DNA of 64,000 nucleotides from Faecalicatena_A orotica (GCF_040545875.1 NZ_JBEPMR010000006.1), one strand, 5' to 3'; shown: positions 16,312-25,464, counted from the first letter of the stretch. The notes: generated by a model from the sequence alone, not told the origin. Made by a program: numbers and translations.

Positions 16312-18507
16312 CTAAAATTTTATATCAAATTTGGAAAATGCGTCCGCAAATGCATTATTAATCGGTTCCTGAGCTTCTTTTGCCTGTTTTTTCAAATAGT
16401 TATTCACATCTTTCTTATTCGCACCTTTTCCTTCTTTGCTCCGGCGTTCCTGAAAAGCGCTGAGCTTTTCTTTGTGCCCGCAGGAGCAGATGAAACGCTG
16501 GCCATCCCCCTTGCCTGTAAGTTCCATCTTCTTGTGGCAGACGGGACAGCGGGCATTGGTTTGTCTGGAAATGGTTTCCCTGTGTCCACATTCACGGTCC
16601 TGGCAGACAAGCATCTTTCCGTGTTTTCCATTGACTTCGAGCATGTATTTACCGCACTCCGGGCATTTGGTGCGTGTCAGATTATCGTGGCGGAACCGGC
16701 CCTCGGCGGTCTTGATTTCCTGTATGAGCCTTTTTGTATAGCCTTCGATTTCGTTCATGAAATCCTGGCCGGACACTTTTCCTTTCGCAATCGCCTGAAG
16801 CTTAAGCTCCCAGTCCGCAGTAAGTTCCGGGCTCTTGAGGTCTGCGGGTACGAGATCCAGAAGCTGTTTTCCTTTTGACGTTATATGGATCTCATTTCCC
16901 TTCTTCTCCATCAGGAAGCTGTTGAACAGCTTTTCAATAATATCAGCGCGGGTGGCGACGGTTCCAAGTCCTCCGGTCTCCCCAAGTGTACGGATGAGTG
17001 TTTTGTCTTTGCGCTCCATATATTTTACCGGATTTTCCATAGCACTAATCAGGGTGCCCTCTGTAAAATATGCAGGCGGTTTGGTCTTGCCTTCCGTCAC
17101 TGTCAGGCTCGTTACATCGAGGGTATCTCCCTTTTTTACTTCAGGGAGTGTCTGTTTCACAAAAGAATCCTCTGCATCGTCATCGTCAGGATCTTCATAG
17201 CCGGATTCATAAACCTCCCTCCAGCCGTGCTGCTTTATGATATTTCCCTTCGCAGTAAATGTTTCCGATCCGATGGTTCCTTTTATCACGGTTTCTTCAT
17301 ACTCACAGGCCGGTGAAAGGACGGCGAGGAAACGCCTCACGACCATGTCATATATTTTTCGTTCTTCGTTTGTCATATGGTCGAGCTGGACGAATTGCTC
17401 TGTCGGGATGATTGCGTGGTGGTCGGATACCTTTGCATTATCGACGAAAGATTTGTCGGCTTTGACCGGCTTCATGGAAAGTCTTCCGGCCAGTCTGCCG
17501 TACGGGCCTACAGCGCACGCCTTTAAGCGCTCATTTAACGTTCCCACCATGTCACTTGTCAGATATCGTGAATCCGTACGTGGATAGGTGAGCACCTTAT
17601 GGTTTTCATAGAGACGCTGCATAATATTGAGCGTTTCCTTTGCGGAAAATCCGAAATGCTGGTTCGCCTCCCTCTGCAGGGTGGTCAGGTCGTAAAGGGC
17701 GGGGGAGAAGGATTTCTTCTGCTTTTTGTTGACTTCCACGATAAGAAGCGGGCCACTGAGCTGTTTATAAAGATTCTGGATGCGGTCACGGTCAAATGTT
17801 CTTTGGGAACCGGATTGTGCGTCGATCCATACAAAGCTGATTCCCTTTGCCAGTGCCTTCATTCCGTAAAATGTTTTGGGTTTGAAACTGCGTATTTCTT
17901 CCTCCCGCGCCGCAATCATGGCAAGCGTCGGCGTCTGCACCCGTCCGCAGGATAACTGTGCATTATATTTACAGGTCAGGGCACGGGTGGCATTGATGCC
18001 TACAACCCAGTCAGACTGTGCTCTGGCAACAGCGGCTTTATAGAGATTATAGTATTCCTTACCGGGCTTTAAATGCGCAAAACCCTCACGGATGGCTTTA
18101 TCCGTGACTGAGGAAATCCAGAGACGCTTCAGTGGCTTTTTGTTCCCTGCTTTGTCCAGAATCCAGCGGGCAACAAGTTCACCCTCGCGGCCGGCATCTG
18201 TTGCAATAATGATATCAGAGACGTCTTTTCTGTAGATCAGTTCCTTGACTGCAGTATATTGCTTCCCGGTCTGTTTGATGACTACCAGCTTCCAGTCTTT
18301 GGGCAGCATGGGGAGCGTGTCCATATTCCATGTTTTATACTGCTCGCCGTATTGTTCCGGGTCCGCAAGCGTGACAAGGTGGCCGAGCGCCCATGTTACA
18401 ATATAATCCGTTCCTTCTATATAAGAGTTCGTTTTTTTCGTACAGTGGAGAACACGTGCTATGTCCCTCGCTACAGATGGTTTTTCAGCTATTACTAGAT
18501 GCTTCAT
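16312..18507 (-). CDS. topB: DNA topoisomerase III
   Basis: This 731-residue type IA topoisomerase relaxes and decatenates DNA by passing a strand through a transient single-strand break. The Toprim domain begins KHLVIAEKPSVARDIA and contains the acidic DAGREGE motif. The catalytic tyrosine sits in LTYPRTDSRYL. The C-terminus carries a four-cysteine zinc ribbon (CPECGKYML...CQDRECGH) and a second one (CPVCHKKM...CSCG). AAAGGAG precedes the ATG. It is monocistronic on the minus strand. Chromosomal and plasmid forms look alike, but nothing mobile surrounds this copy. Confidence 0.95.
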   Translation of the reverse strand: MKHLVIAEKPSVARDIARVLHCTKKTNSYIEGTDYIVTWALGHLVTLADPEQYGEQYKTWNMDTLPMLPKDWKLVVIKQTGKQYTAVKELIYRKDVSDIIIATDAGREGELVARWILDKAGNKKPLKRLWISSVTDKAIREGFAHLKPGKEYYNLYKAAVARAQSDWVVGINATRALTCKYNAQLSCGRVQTPTLAMIAAREEEIRSFKPKTFYGMKALAKGISFVWIDAQSGSQRTFDRDRIQNLYKQLSGPLLIVEVNKKQKKSFSPALYDLTTLQREANQHFGFSAKETLNIMQRLYENHKVLTYPRTDSRYLTSDMVGTLNERLKACAVGPYGRLAGRLSMKPVKADKSFVDNAKVSDHHAIIPTEQFVQLDHMTNEERKIYDMVVRRFLAVLSPACEYEETVIKGTIGSETFTAKGNIIKQHGWREVYESGYEDPDDDDAEDSFVKQTLPEVKKGDTLDVTSLTVTEGKTKPPAYFTEGTLISAMENPVKYMERKDKTLIRTLGETGGLGTVATRADIIEKLFNSFLMEKKGNEIHITSKGKQLLDLVPADLKSPELTADWELKLQAIAKGKVSGQDFMNEIEGYTKRLIQEIKTAEGRFRHDNLTRTKCPECGKYMLEVNGKHGKMLVCQDRECGHRETISRQTNARCPVCHKKMELTGKGDGQRFICSCGHKEKLSAFQERRSKEGKGANKKDVNNYLKKQAKEAQEPINNAFADAFSKFDIKF

Positions 18508-18551
18508 TAAAAATCTCCTTTAATTCAAATATGTTGAGTCGTTTTGTATCC

Positions 18552-19394
18552 TTATATACTATGAAATCCTTTTCCGATAATTTCACTCGTATTGGATATG
18601 AGGATAAATGCTTCCGGCTGGTTTTCCTTGATGAAGTTACGAAGCTTTATAGCCTGCGGCCGGTTGAGCGCGGTAAAGATGATATACTTATCTTTACCGG
18701 AAAATGCACCCTGTGCCAGGCATACGGTGGCACTGCGGCCAAGTGTATGGACGATGAAGTCACAGATTGGCTCAGGCGTATCGCAGACTACATTAAAATA
18801 TTTAGAAAGGTTAAAGCTTTCAATAAAGTTATCGATCATGAACGAGCGAATTGCAAGGCCGAGGAAGGAATACAGCCCTGTTTTAATGTCAAACATAAAG
18901 CAGCCCGCCACAGTAATCAGGATATCAGTTACGAGAAGTGCGCGGCCGATATCAAAGCTGGAATACTTTTTCAGGATCATGGCAATGATATCGGTACCTC
19001 CGCTGGAAGAACCAATATTAAATAAAATTGCAGATCCCAGAGAAGGAAGTGCGATTGCAAAACACAGCTCCAGCATGGGCTGGTCGGTCAATGGATGTGA
19101 CATCGGATAGACACGTTCGAGAACAGATAGTGTGACGGAGAGAAGAATACTGCAGTATGCCGTTTTTGCGGCAAATTTCTTTCCTAACACAAGAAAGCCA
19201 ATGACCAACAATATCATATTCATGACAAATGTAAAGTCACTGGCAGACATGAATCCGGTCTTGGCAACCAGGACAGCGAGACCTGTTATGCCTCCGAACG
19301 TAAAATTGTTTGTAAACTTAAAAAAATAGGTTCCGACAGACATGATCAGTGTACTGCCTGTTAATAATAGAAAATGTTTCACTTTTCCGTTCAT
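18552..19394 (-). CDS. YitT-family membrane protein (YitT_membrane plus DUF2179)
   Basis: From the ATG at 19394 the protein has 280 residues: five to six membrane segments over the first 190 residues, with the conserved FKFTNNFTFGGITGLAVLV and FNIGSSSGGTDIIAMILKKY loops. A soluble C-terminal DUF2179 domain follows (GRSATVCLAQGAFSGKDKYIIFTALNRPQ). Function of the family is not established. The start is uncertain because only a weak GGGGA site precedes 19394; in-frame starts reach back to 19487. It is divergent from enolase. Confidence 0.85.
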   Translation of the reverse strand: MNGKVKHFLLLTGSTLIMSVGTYFFKFTNNFTFGGITGLAVLVAKTGFMSASDFTFVMNMILLVIGFLVLGKKFAAKTAYCSILLSVTLSVLERVYPMSHPLTDQPMLELCFAIALPSLGSAILFNIGSSSGGTDIIAMILKKYSSFDIGRALLVTDILITVAGCFMFDIKTGLYSFLGLAIRSFMIDNFIESFNLSKYFNVVCDTPEPICDFIVHTLGRSATVCLAQGAFSGKDKYIIFTALNRPQAIKLRNFIKENQPEAFILISNTSEIIGKGFHSI

Positions 19395-19458
19395 TTGTAT
19401 AATCCCCACTATATACATTATTTCGGGGAGCCATTGCATCCCCTGTAAACCTAACCGC

Positions 19459-19487
19459 ATTGTAACGCCGTGAATATCAAAAGTCAA
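19459..19487 (-). promoter_or_regulatory. Promoter of the YitT-family gene
   Basis: On the minus strand TTGACT (19482-19487) and TACAAT (19459-19464) are 17 bp apart, supporting a translation start at or below 19418 rather than at 19487. Confidence 0.65.
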
Positions 19488-19553
19488 CGCATTAAGAAAA
19501 GATAATTGGAAATACTAACACTGGATTATGAGGAAGCAGGAGGAAATAAATCT

Positions 19554-20825
19554 ATGTATCAGTATTTAGCGATTCGGGATGTTTACGCAAGAGAAATTAT
19601 TGATTCCAGAGGGAATCCTACGATAGAAGTAGAAGTGTTGGTCGGTGAGGACACTGTGGGACGCGCCGCAGTCCCGTCCGGGGCATCGACAGGAATGTAT
19701 GAGGCTGTGGAGCTTCGTGACAATGAAGACCGCTATGGCGGGAAAGGCGTGCAGCGTGCTGTAGAACATGTGAATGACCAGCTCGCCAGGGCGGTTATCG
19801 GGATGAACGTGTTTAACCAGACGGCTCTCGACAAGGTTCTGATCAAAGCGGATGGAAGCAAGAATAAAAAGAACCTTGGTGCGAATGCGCTCCTCGGTGT
19901 GTCCCTGGCGGCGGCAAGAGCAGCGGCAAATGCATTGAAAGTACCGCTGTACCGTTATCTCGGCGGTGTTAATGCACACAAGCTCCCGGTGCCGATGATG
20001 AATATCTTAAACGGTGGGGCACATGCGGATAATACACTGGATATTCAGGAGTTTATGATCATGCCTGTCGGAGCATGCTGCTTTAAGGAAGGACTCCGCA
20101 TGTGTGCGGAGATTTACCATTCATTGAAGAACCTGCTGAAAGAAAACGGACTGAGCACGGCAGTAGGCGATGAAGGAGGTTTTGCACCGGACCTGCCGGA
20201 TGCAAAAGAAGCCCTTCGGTTTATCAGTGAGGCTGTAACAAAGGCTGGTTACAAAATGGGGGAAGATATTGCGATTGCCCTCGACGTTGCGGCATCCGAG
20301 CTGTATAACAAGGACTATAAAAAATACGAATTCCCCGGTGAGAGTAAGATGCAGGGACAGAAAATTATCCGTTCCGCAGAGGAACTGATCGAGTATTATG
20401 AAGACTTATCACTGGAATTCCCGATCCGTTCGATTGAAGACCCTCTTGATGAGGAAGACTGGGACGGCTGGGAACTCCTTACTACGAGGCTGGGGAATGA
20501 GATACAGCTGGTCGGGGATGACCTGTTTGTCACAAATGTGGAGAGGCTGAAAAAAGGGATTGAACAGAGTGTTGCCAATGCAATTCTGGTGAAAGTAAAC
20601 CAGATTGGAACACTCACGGAGGCAATTGAAGCGATCGAAATGGCACAGAAAGCCGGATACAAGGCGATCATATCCCATCGCTCAGGGGAGACAGAAGACA
20701 CAACAATAGCAGATATAGCGGTCGCATTTAATACCGGGCAGATTAAGACCGGGGCGCCCTGCAGGACAGAGCGTGTTGCTAAATACAACCAGTTATTGAG
20801 GATCGAAGAAGAATTAGGAAAATAA
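19554..20825 (+). CDS. eno: Enolase
   Basis: This 423-residue glycolytic enzyme dehydrates 2-phosphoglycerate to phosphoenolpyruvate. Motifs are complete: REIIDSRGNPTIEVEV at the start, GAVPSGASTG-type loop (AAVPSGASTGMYEAVELRD), the catalytic GDEGGFAP, the metal ligands in DVAASE and SIEDPLDEEDWDGW, and the signature region VNQIGTLTEAIEA...SHRSGETEDT. The start at 19554 follows GCAGGAGGA; an in-frame start at 19506 lacks a site. The gene stands alone, and a huge foldback sequence follows about 45 nt after its stop. Confidence 0.97.
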   Translation: MYQYLAIRDVYAREIIDSRGNPTIEVEVLVGEDTVGRAAVPSGASTGMYEAVELRDNEDRYGGKGVQRAVEHVNDQLARAVIGMNVFNQTALDKVLIKADGSKNKKNLGANALLGVSLAAARAAANALKVPLYRYLGGVNAHKLPVPMMNILNGGAHADNTLDIQEFMIMPVGACCFKEGLRMCAEIYHSLKNLLKENGLSTAVGDEGGFAPDLPDAKEALRFISEAVTKAGYKMGEDIAIALDVAASELYNKDYKKYEFPGESKMQGQKIIRSAEELIEYYEDLSLEFPIRSIEDPLDEEDWDGWELLTTRLGNEIQLVGDDLFVTNVERLKKGIEQSVANAILVKVNQIGTLTEAIEAIEMAQKAGYKAIISHRSGETEDTTIADIAVAFNTGQIKTGAPCRTERVAKYNQLLRIEEELGK

Positions 20826-20871
20826 ATTTGGAGTTAGTTGGCAAGCTTTAGTCTTGGCTGGGAAAGGGGAC

Positions 20872-21163
20872 GCTGAAAAACCGGGAAGCCAGCCCCACGC
20901 CGGGAGCACCTGTGCTGTTTTAAAGTCCACATCATTTACGTAAGAGCTCCTAAAGACAAAAACAGAGAAAATGGCGGTCCAGCGACATGCACCCCAAAAT
21001 TTGATAATTTCGGGTTTTAAGTCGCTTCAGAATTTCCCGTGAAACGTCAAATTCTGCCCGTCATTTTTTCTGTTTTTGTCTTAAGGAGCTCTAACGTAAA
21101 CTTTAGGGCTTTTAAAACAGCACAGGTGCCCCCGGCGTGGGGCTGGCGTCCCGGTTTTTCAGC
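20872..21163. repeat. Large foldback element: two 102-nt inverted arms around an 88-nt head
   Basis: Arms 20872-20973 and 21062-21163 are reverse complements at 90 of 102 positions; 7 of the 12 mismatches fall in one block (20921-20930). The head contains two further hairpins: AGCGAC (20981-20986) with GTCGCT (21021-21026), and CAGAATTT (21028-21035) with AAATTCTG (21049-21056). As RNA this would be a very long stem topped by two small stem-loops. No open reading frame with a ribosome site is present. It could be a foldback MITE, a structured RNA or an outsized terminator for eno. I do not recognise the family. Confidence 0.85.
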
Positions 21164-21269
21164 TGCTGCATCCGGCCGAGGGGATAGAATGCCCACTGGG
21201 GAGACTCTAAACGGGGGCAGCGTATCAATTCGCGGGATGGGGCTTAACTGGCGGAAGATGTAATTAACT

Positions 21270-21284
21270 TGACATACGATGTCA
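21270..21284. promoter_or_regulatory. Palindromic operator in front of the WYL regulator
   Basis: TGACAT-ACG-ATGTCA is a perfect 6-3-6 inverted repeat. An extended -10 element TGCTATAAT (TATAAT 21297-21302) starts 27 bp after the first base of the operator, which covers the place where a -35 element would be. The only TTGACA nearby is 22 bp from the -10, too far for a normal promoter. This fits a regulator-dependent promoter. Confidence 0.7.
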
Positions 21285-21425
21285 TGGTTTATCTGCTATA
21301 ATGTAATTAAATGTTATAAAAAGTTCAGTATTTTACAGCCTTATGGTAAAATACAGTATTCTTGCGGTTTTTTCCCCGCATTTGAAAATTGGAGGGGGTA
21401 CCCGAAAATGGAGGTGATTGATGTT

Positions 21426-22322
21426 ATGAATGAAAGCAGGCTGTTTAAGATCGTATACTATTTACTTAGCAAAGGACATGCAGCAGCGCCGGAGCTGGCA
21501 AGGGAGTTTGAAGTGTCGGTCAGGACGATTTACAGGGATATCGATGCCCTGAGCAATGCGGGGATTCCTGTTTATGCCGAGACAGGAAGGAACGGCGGAA
21601 TTTACTTATTGGATAATTATGTACTTGATCATGCTTTGTTATCGGATCAGGAAAAGCAGGAGTTATTATCCTCATTACAAAGCTTGTCCGTTCTGGACCA
21701 TGTCTATGAAAAGGAAATGATGACTAAGCTGTCCGCGCTTTTTCAAATTCAGTCTGATAATTGGTTTGAAGTAGATTTTTCACGCTGGGGAAGAAAAACG
21801 AAGGATAACGCCAGATTTGAAAAGCTGAAGGATGCCGTTGTAAATCATGAGACAGTATCCATCGTCTATGCAGGGGCCTCCGGTATGAGATCAAAAAGAG
21901 AAATCAATCCTCTTAAGCTTCTATATAAAGCAAAAGAATGGTATGTAAAGGCATATTGTACAGAGAAGGAAGACTTTCGAATCTTTAAGCTGAACCGTAT
22001 GATTGAACTGGAACCGACAGGACGGCGGTTCATTCCTGTCCCTTTTCCGGATTGTGAGGATGCACAGAATTTTAGTTACAACAAGATCATACTGCGTTTC
22101 CCAAAGAACATGGCATACCGGGTATATGATGAGTTTGATCCCGGAGAAATAGAGGAACAGGAAGACGGGACTCTTATTGCCGCAGCAGAAATGCCTGAGG
22201 ATGACTGGCTTACAGGCTATCTGCTTTCCTTCGGGGCACAGGTGGATGTAGTAGAGCCCGCATATCTGCGTGAGGTCATCTCAAATGAAGCAAAAAAGAT
22301 ATTCGAAAAAAATAAACCATGA
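21426..22322 (+). CDS. WYL-domain transcriptional regulator (YafY-like, DeoR-type HTH)
   Basis: This 298-residue regulator has an N-terminal winged helix (ESRLFKIVYYLLSKGHAAAPELAREFEVSVRTIYRDIDALSNAGIPVYAETGRNGGIYL), then a WYL domain containing INPLKLLYKAKEWYVKAYCTEKEDFRIFKLNRM, and a C-terminal WCX region. WYL proteins sense small ligands or nucleic acids and control nearby genes. The start at 21426 is fixed by a perfect GGAGGTGAT site at 21410-21418. The same palindrome stands before this gene and before the next one, so it probably regulates itself and the acetyltransferase. Confidence 0.92.
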   Translation: MNESRLFKIVYYLLSKGHAAAPELAREFEVSVRTIYRDIDALSNAGIPVYAETGRNGGIYLLDNYVLDHALLSDQEKQELLSSLQSLSVLDHVYEKEMMTKLSALFQIQSDNWFEVDFSRWGRKTKDNARFEKLKDAVVNHETVSIVYAGASGMRSKREINPLKLLYKAKEWYVKAYCTEKEDFRIFKLNRMIELEPTGRRFIPVPFPDCEDAQNFSYNKIILRFPKNMAYRVYDEFDPGEIEEQEDGTLIAAAEMPEDDWLTGYLLSFGAQVDVVEPAYLREVISNEAKKIFEKNKP

Positions 22323-22334
22323 CATAAGATGTCA
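22320..22334. promoter_or_regulatory. Second copy of the WYL operator, in front of the GNAT gene
   Basis: TGACAT-AAG-ATGTCA repeats the operator at 21270 with changes only in the spacer. A -10 TATACT (22347-22352) again starts exactly 27 bp after the operator start, and again no -35 is seen. Confidence 0.7.
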
Positions 22335-22403
22335 ACATATATGGATTATACTGAAGTTGTAAAATAACAGCAAATCAAATTAAGTAGACAAAGGGAGACT
22401 GGT

Positions 22404-23153
22404 ATGGACGAACAATTCGTAAATATAACCGCGGATAATCTTGAGAATGAGCACCTGTGCTGTGCAATAGCGGATAAAAAGCATCAGGGTGGCGTAGCGG
22501 CTAAAAAGCAATGGCTGCAGGAGCGGCTTGCAGAGGGACATGTTTTCCGCAAGCTCGATACAAAGGGAAAAGTATTTATTGAATATGCACCGCTTGAGAC
22601 GGCATGGGTCCCGGTGTATGGAGCTAATTATTTGTATATTTACTGCCTTTGGGTATCTGGGTCATACAAAGGGAACGGGTATGCCAAATCACTGTTGGAA
22701 TATTGTATCAGTGACGCAAAGGCACAGGGGAAATCGGGGGTCTGTGTACTCAGCTCCAAAAAGAAAAAGCCTTATCTGACAGATAAGAAATTTATGGCGA
22801 AATTTGGATTTGAAACAGTGGATACTGCTGCAGGTGACTATGAGTTACTGGCACTGTCGTTTGACGGGACGAAACCGCATTTATCTGAGCGTGCAAAGAA
22901 AATGGAGACGGAAGAGAAAGAGCTGACGATCTATTACGGCATGCAGTGCCCGTTTATCAAAAACAGTGTTTTACAGGTAAAAGATACATGTGAAAGACAC
23001 AATGTACCGTTAAATCTGATTGCAGTGGACAGTCTGGATAAGGCAAAAAATGTACCCGGAATCTTTAATAACTGGGCGGTATTCCGGGACGGGAAATTCG
23101 AGACGGTTCAGATGCTGAATGAAGGCGGCATCAAAAAAATGTTGGGGCTGTAG
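22404..23153 (+). CDS. GNAT N-acetyltransferase fused to a YoaP-like domain
   Basis: The 249-residue protein starts with a GNAT acyl-CoA fold (about residues 1-150: LYIYCLWVSGSYKGNGYAKSLLEY is the acetyl-CoA pyrophosphate loop region with a Q/R-x-x-G-x-G/A-like GNGYA). After a short linker it ends in a YoaP-like domain (about residues 175-249: LTIYYGMQCPFIKNSVLQV...). That domain looks thioredoxin-like, with a single cysteine. The acyl acceptor is unknown. The linker region 22870-22903 is repeated exactly at 29937-29970. It is controlled from its own operator-bearing promoter. Confidence 0.85.
   Translation: MDEQFVNITADNLENEHLCCAIADKKHQGGVAAKKQWLQERLAEGHVFRKLDTKGKVFIEYAPLETAWVPVYGANYLYIYCLWVSGSYKGNGYAKSLLEYCISDAKAQGKSGVCVLSSKKKKPYLTDKKFMAKFGFETVDTAAGDYELLALSFDGTKPHLSERAKKMETEEKELTIYYGMQCPFIKNSVLQVKDTCERHNVPLNLIAVDSLDKAKNVPGIFNNWAVFRDGKFETVQMLNEGGIKKMLGL
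22870..22903 (+). repeat. 34-bp sequence repeated at 29937-29970 (copy 1, inside the GNAT gene)
   Basis: All 34 bases are identical to 29937-29970. Here they encode the linker KPHLSERAKK between the two domains of the acetyltransferase. Confidence 0.9.
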
Positions 23154-23237
23154 GCTTTAATCATAAGATGAAATATTGACCGACGGTGTATTCAGGGTAT
23201 ATGATATAACAAAATCACCGTAAAGGACACCCAGTTT

Positions 23238-24596
23238 ATGTCAGAATATTTTCAGATTTATTTTATTGAACAGGTCTACGGAAAATCCTACATAGTAACC
23301 CAGCTTGCCTACATGGCGGCTGCCATCCTGATGCTGAATGATATAAAACTTTCTATAAAAGGAACCTTAAAAAAGGCAGCGGAGACTGCAGTATGTGCTG
23401 TCGTGATGTTTCTCCTGAACAGCGTCATCTATATGCTGATCGGTTCAACGAGTAAAGACTGGCTCTCTTTACTCGTTTTTCTGGTGTGTTATGCCGTGTT
23501 CCGGAGTAAGTACCGGCTATCCACCAGAATCGTGATGTGCAGCGTATACTATTCGGCGGCATTTCTCAATGTAGTTATCTCGGAACCCTGGGGGGATTTT
23601 TTTAACGGCCTTGGATATTCATCATACGGATATCTGGGGATAACGGCTATTTTAAGTATCCTGCTGTTTTTCTTCATGGCATGGTTTTTAAAAAGATTTT
23701 CAACGGAGTCTTTCTCTTATACACCTAAATCAGGAGTGATCCTGATGGTGGCAATCTCCGCCCTTGCAGGCATCTCACAGATTGCGTATGCCCTGCTGGC
23801 TGAAACACTGTTGAAAGGGACCGTGGCATACAATGTGATTATCAGCCTTAGTTTCTGGCTTCTGGAACTTCTGGGGTATTATATGTTCTATATGATCTCC
23901 AGAGAATATGTGCAGAATATGGAATTGGTGGCGATGCAGAGAAAGGCGGAGGTCGATCATGAGATGTATGAGGCCACCAAAAATATATATGAGGAAATGA
24001 GCACAATCCGCCATGAGATTAAGAACCATGATATGTACCTGAAGGCACTACTTGAGAAGAAAGAGTATGACAAGCTGGAAGACTTTTTAAACAACAGTTT
24101 TTCCCAGAATGCAGAATTGTACCAGTATGTAAACTGTGGCAATACAGTAGTGAATACCATTGCTAATTATGAGGCGTCTTCTGCCAGATCGCATGGAATT
24201 ACGCTGAAAACCAGAATTATCATTCCAGAGAGACTTCCGTTTAAAGACGCAGAGTTATGTAGTCTTTTGTTTAATCTCCTGAACAATGCGATTGAGGCAT
24301 GTGATGCCGGGAAATTCGACCGGCCGGTTATCACTCTGGAAATGGAGGCAAAGGGAGCTTATCTGTTTATTACCGTAAAAAATCCCGTGGACGACAGTAT
24401 GTCCGTAAAAGAGCGGCTGAAGCTGGAGAGTACGAAACGAAATAAAAAAGTGCATGGTTACGGTACAAAAGTAGTAGATATGATTGCACAGAAGTATCAT
24501 GGTCATGTAAAATACAAGGTAACGGATTCCGTATTTACCGCAGATGTGATGCTGCAGATGGAAAAAGAAGCGGCCATAAGGCAAAAGGGAGAGTAA
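23238..24596 (+). CDS. Sensor histidine kinase, AgrC-like (GHKL, HPK10 type)
   Basis: This 452-residue kinase has six predicted membrane segments in the first 220 residues. A coiled linker follows, then the phosphoacceptor helix with histidine in STIRHEIKNHDMYLKALLE (the HPK10 H-E-x-x-N pattern), and a GHKL ATPase domain with N box LLFNLLNNAIEAC and G box VHGYGTKVV. Relatives such as AgrC and VirS sense peptides or membrane stress and phosphorylate LytTR regulators. The partner is encoded 2 nt downstream. No agrB/agrD-like peptide genes are adjacent, so the signal is unknown. Confidence 0.92.
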   Translation: MSEYFQIYFIEQVYGKSYIVTQLAYMAAAILMLNDIKLSIKGTLKKAAETAVCAVVMFLLNSVIYMLIGSTSKDWLSLLVFLVCYAVFRSKYRLSTRIVMCSVYYSAAFLNVVISEPWGDFFNGLGYSSYGYLGITAILSILLFFFMAWFLKRFSTESFSYTPKSGVILMVAISALAGISQIAYALLAETLLKGTVAYNVIISLSFWLLELLGYYMFYMISREYVQNMELVAMQRKAEVDHEMYEATKNIYEEMSTIRHEIKNHDMYLKALLEKKEYDKLEDFLNNSFSQNAELYQYVNCGNTVVNTIANYEASSARSHGITLKTRIIIPERLPFKDAELCSLLFNLLNNAIEACDAGKFDRPVITLEMEAKGAYLFITVKNPVDDSMSVKERLKLESTKRNKKVHGYGTKVVDMIAQKYHGHVKYKVTDSVFTADVMLQMEKEAAIRQKGE

Positions 24597-24598
24597 GA

Positions 24599-25336
24599 GT
24601 GGAAAAACTGAGAATTGCCGTCTGTGATGACGAGACATTTGCCCTGGATGTGATCAAAGAGGCTATTGGGAAGGTACTGCAGGAGAAAAAAGTGCAAGGG
24701 GAGGTCCGTACCTTTATAAACGCGGAAAGTCTGGAAAAGAAGATGAGGGAGGTTTCCTTCGATCTGCTTCTTCTGGATATTGATATGCCTGTTGTGGATG
24801 GAATTGCATTTGGAAAGAAGCTGCGTGGACAAAGGAATAAGGTCGATATCATCTATGTTTCCAGCAGGGAGGACAAGGTGTTTGATTCCCTCCGGGTTAA
24901 CCCATACGGGTTTATCCGTAAGAATCATTTTCTGGAAGATATCCCGCAGGTCCTCGGCGGGTATCTGGATCAGAGGGAAGACGGAAAGGAGAGCCGGGTT
25001 GTACTCCAGCTGAAGGACCAGACCGAGACGGTCAATATAGAAGATATTTTGTTCATTGAGGGGGCCAGGAAATACCAGCAGTTCTATATAGCGGGCCGGG
25101 AGAAGCCTCTTGCAGTCAGAAAGCAGATGCAGGAGCTGGAGGAAGAATTTAAGGATTATGGTTTTATCCGTATCCATAAGGGATATCTTGTGAACTATAA
25201 ACACATCCAGGTATTTAAAGAGAATGATGTGGTTCTGGATAATGGGATGAGCCTTCCGATGAGCAGGCGGAAGGCAGCAGAAGTGAAGGATTATTATATG
25301 GAACTGATGAAGAATGAAGGCAGCATAATTTTCTAA
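24599..25336 (+). CDS. LytTR-type response regulator (AgrA-like)
   Basis: This 245-residue protein has a receiver domain (RIAVCDDETFALD with the acidic pair, phospho-acceptor Asp in LLLLDIDMPVVDG, conserved lysine in the VSSRED...KNHF region) and a C-terminal LytTR DNA-binding domain (VNIEDILFIEGARKYQQFYIAG ... FIRIHKGYLVNYKHIQVFKENDVVLDNGMSLPMSRRKAAEVKDYY). It starts with GTG at 24599, close behind the kinase stop. The repeated GTACC boxes just downstream of this gene, ahead of the GH3 gene, are its likely targets. Confidence 0.93.
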   Translation: MEKLRIAVCDDETFALDVIKEAIGKVLQEKKVQGEVRTFINAESLEKKMREVSFDLLLLDIDMPVVDGIAFGKKLRGQRNKVDIIYVSSREDKVFDSLRVNPYGFIRKNHFLEDIPQVLGGYLDQREDGKESRVVLQLKDQTETVNIEDILFIEGARKYQQFYIAGREKPLAVRKQMQELEEEFKDYGFIRIHKGYLVNYKHIQVFKENDVVLDNGMSLPMSRRKAAEVKDYYMELMKNEGSIIF

Positions 25337-25390
25337 GGAAGATTATGCTGCTTTTCTATGAAAAAAATTTGTCATTGTCAAGTGCAAATC

Positions 25391-25442
25391 ATACCGTTAT
25401 GTGTACCAGTTGTACCGGCTGAATTTGTTTTTGTACCAGCTA
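25391..25442 (+). promoter_or_regulatory. Candidate LytTR operator: phased TACC direct repeats
   Basis: RTACC boxes begin at 25391, 25403, 25412 and 25433. Three fit GTACCRGYTR. Boxes 25391, 25412 and 25433 are each 21 bp apart, i.e. two helical turns, the spacing LytTR regulators such as AgrA and AlgR recognise in direct repeats. The group lies 23 bp upstream of the -35 of the GH3 promoter, an activator position. Confidence 0.55.
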
Positions 25443-25464
25443 AAATCCGTTGGTGTCAGAAATA

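Noticed and set aside
16474..18498. Several plus-strand open frames of 80-143 codons
   Set aside because: They are opposite topoisomerase III, whose motifs are complete across the region.
21039..21263. A 74-codon open frame inside the foldback element
   Set aside because: It runs through one inverted arm, lacks a ribosome site and has low-complexity composition; the palindrome explains the region better.
21269..21302. TTGACA/TATAAT as a normal promoter before the WYL gene
   Set aside because: The two hexamers are 22 bp apart, too far for the usual 16-18 bp; the TTGACA is part of the palindromic operator.
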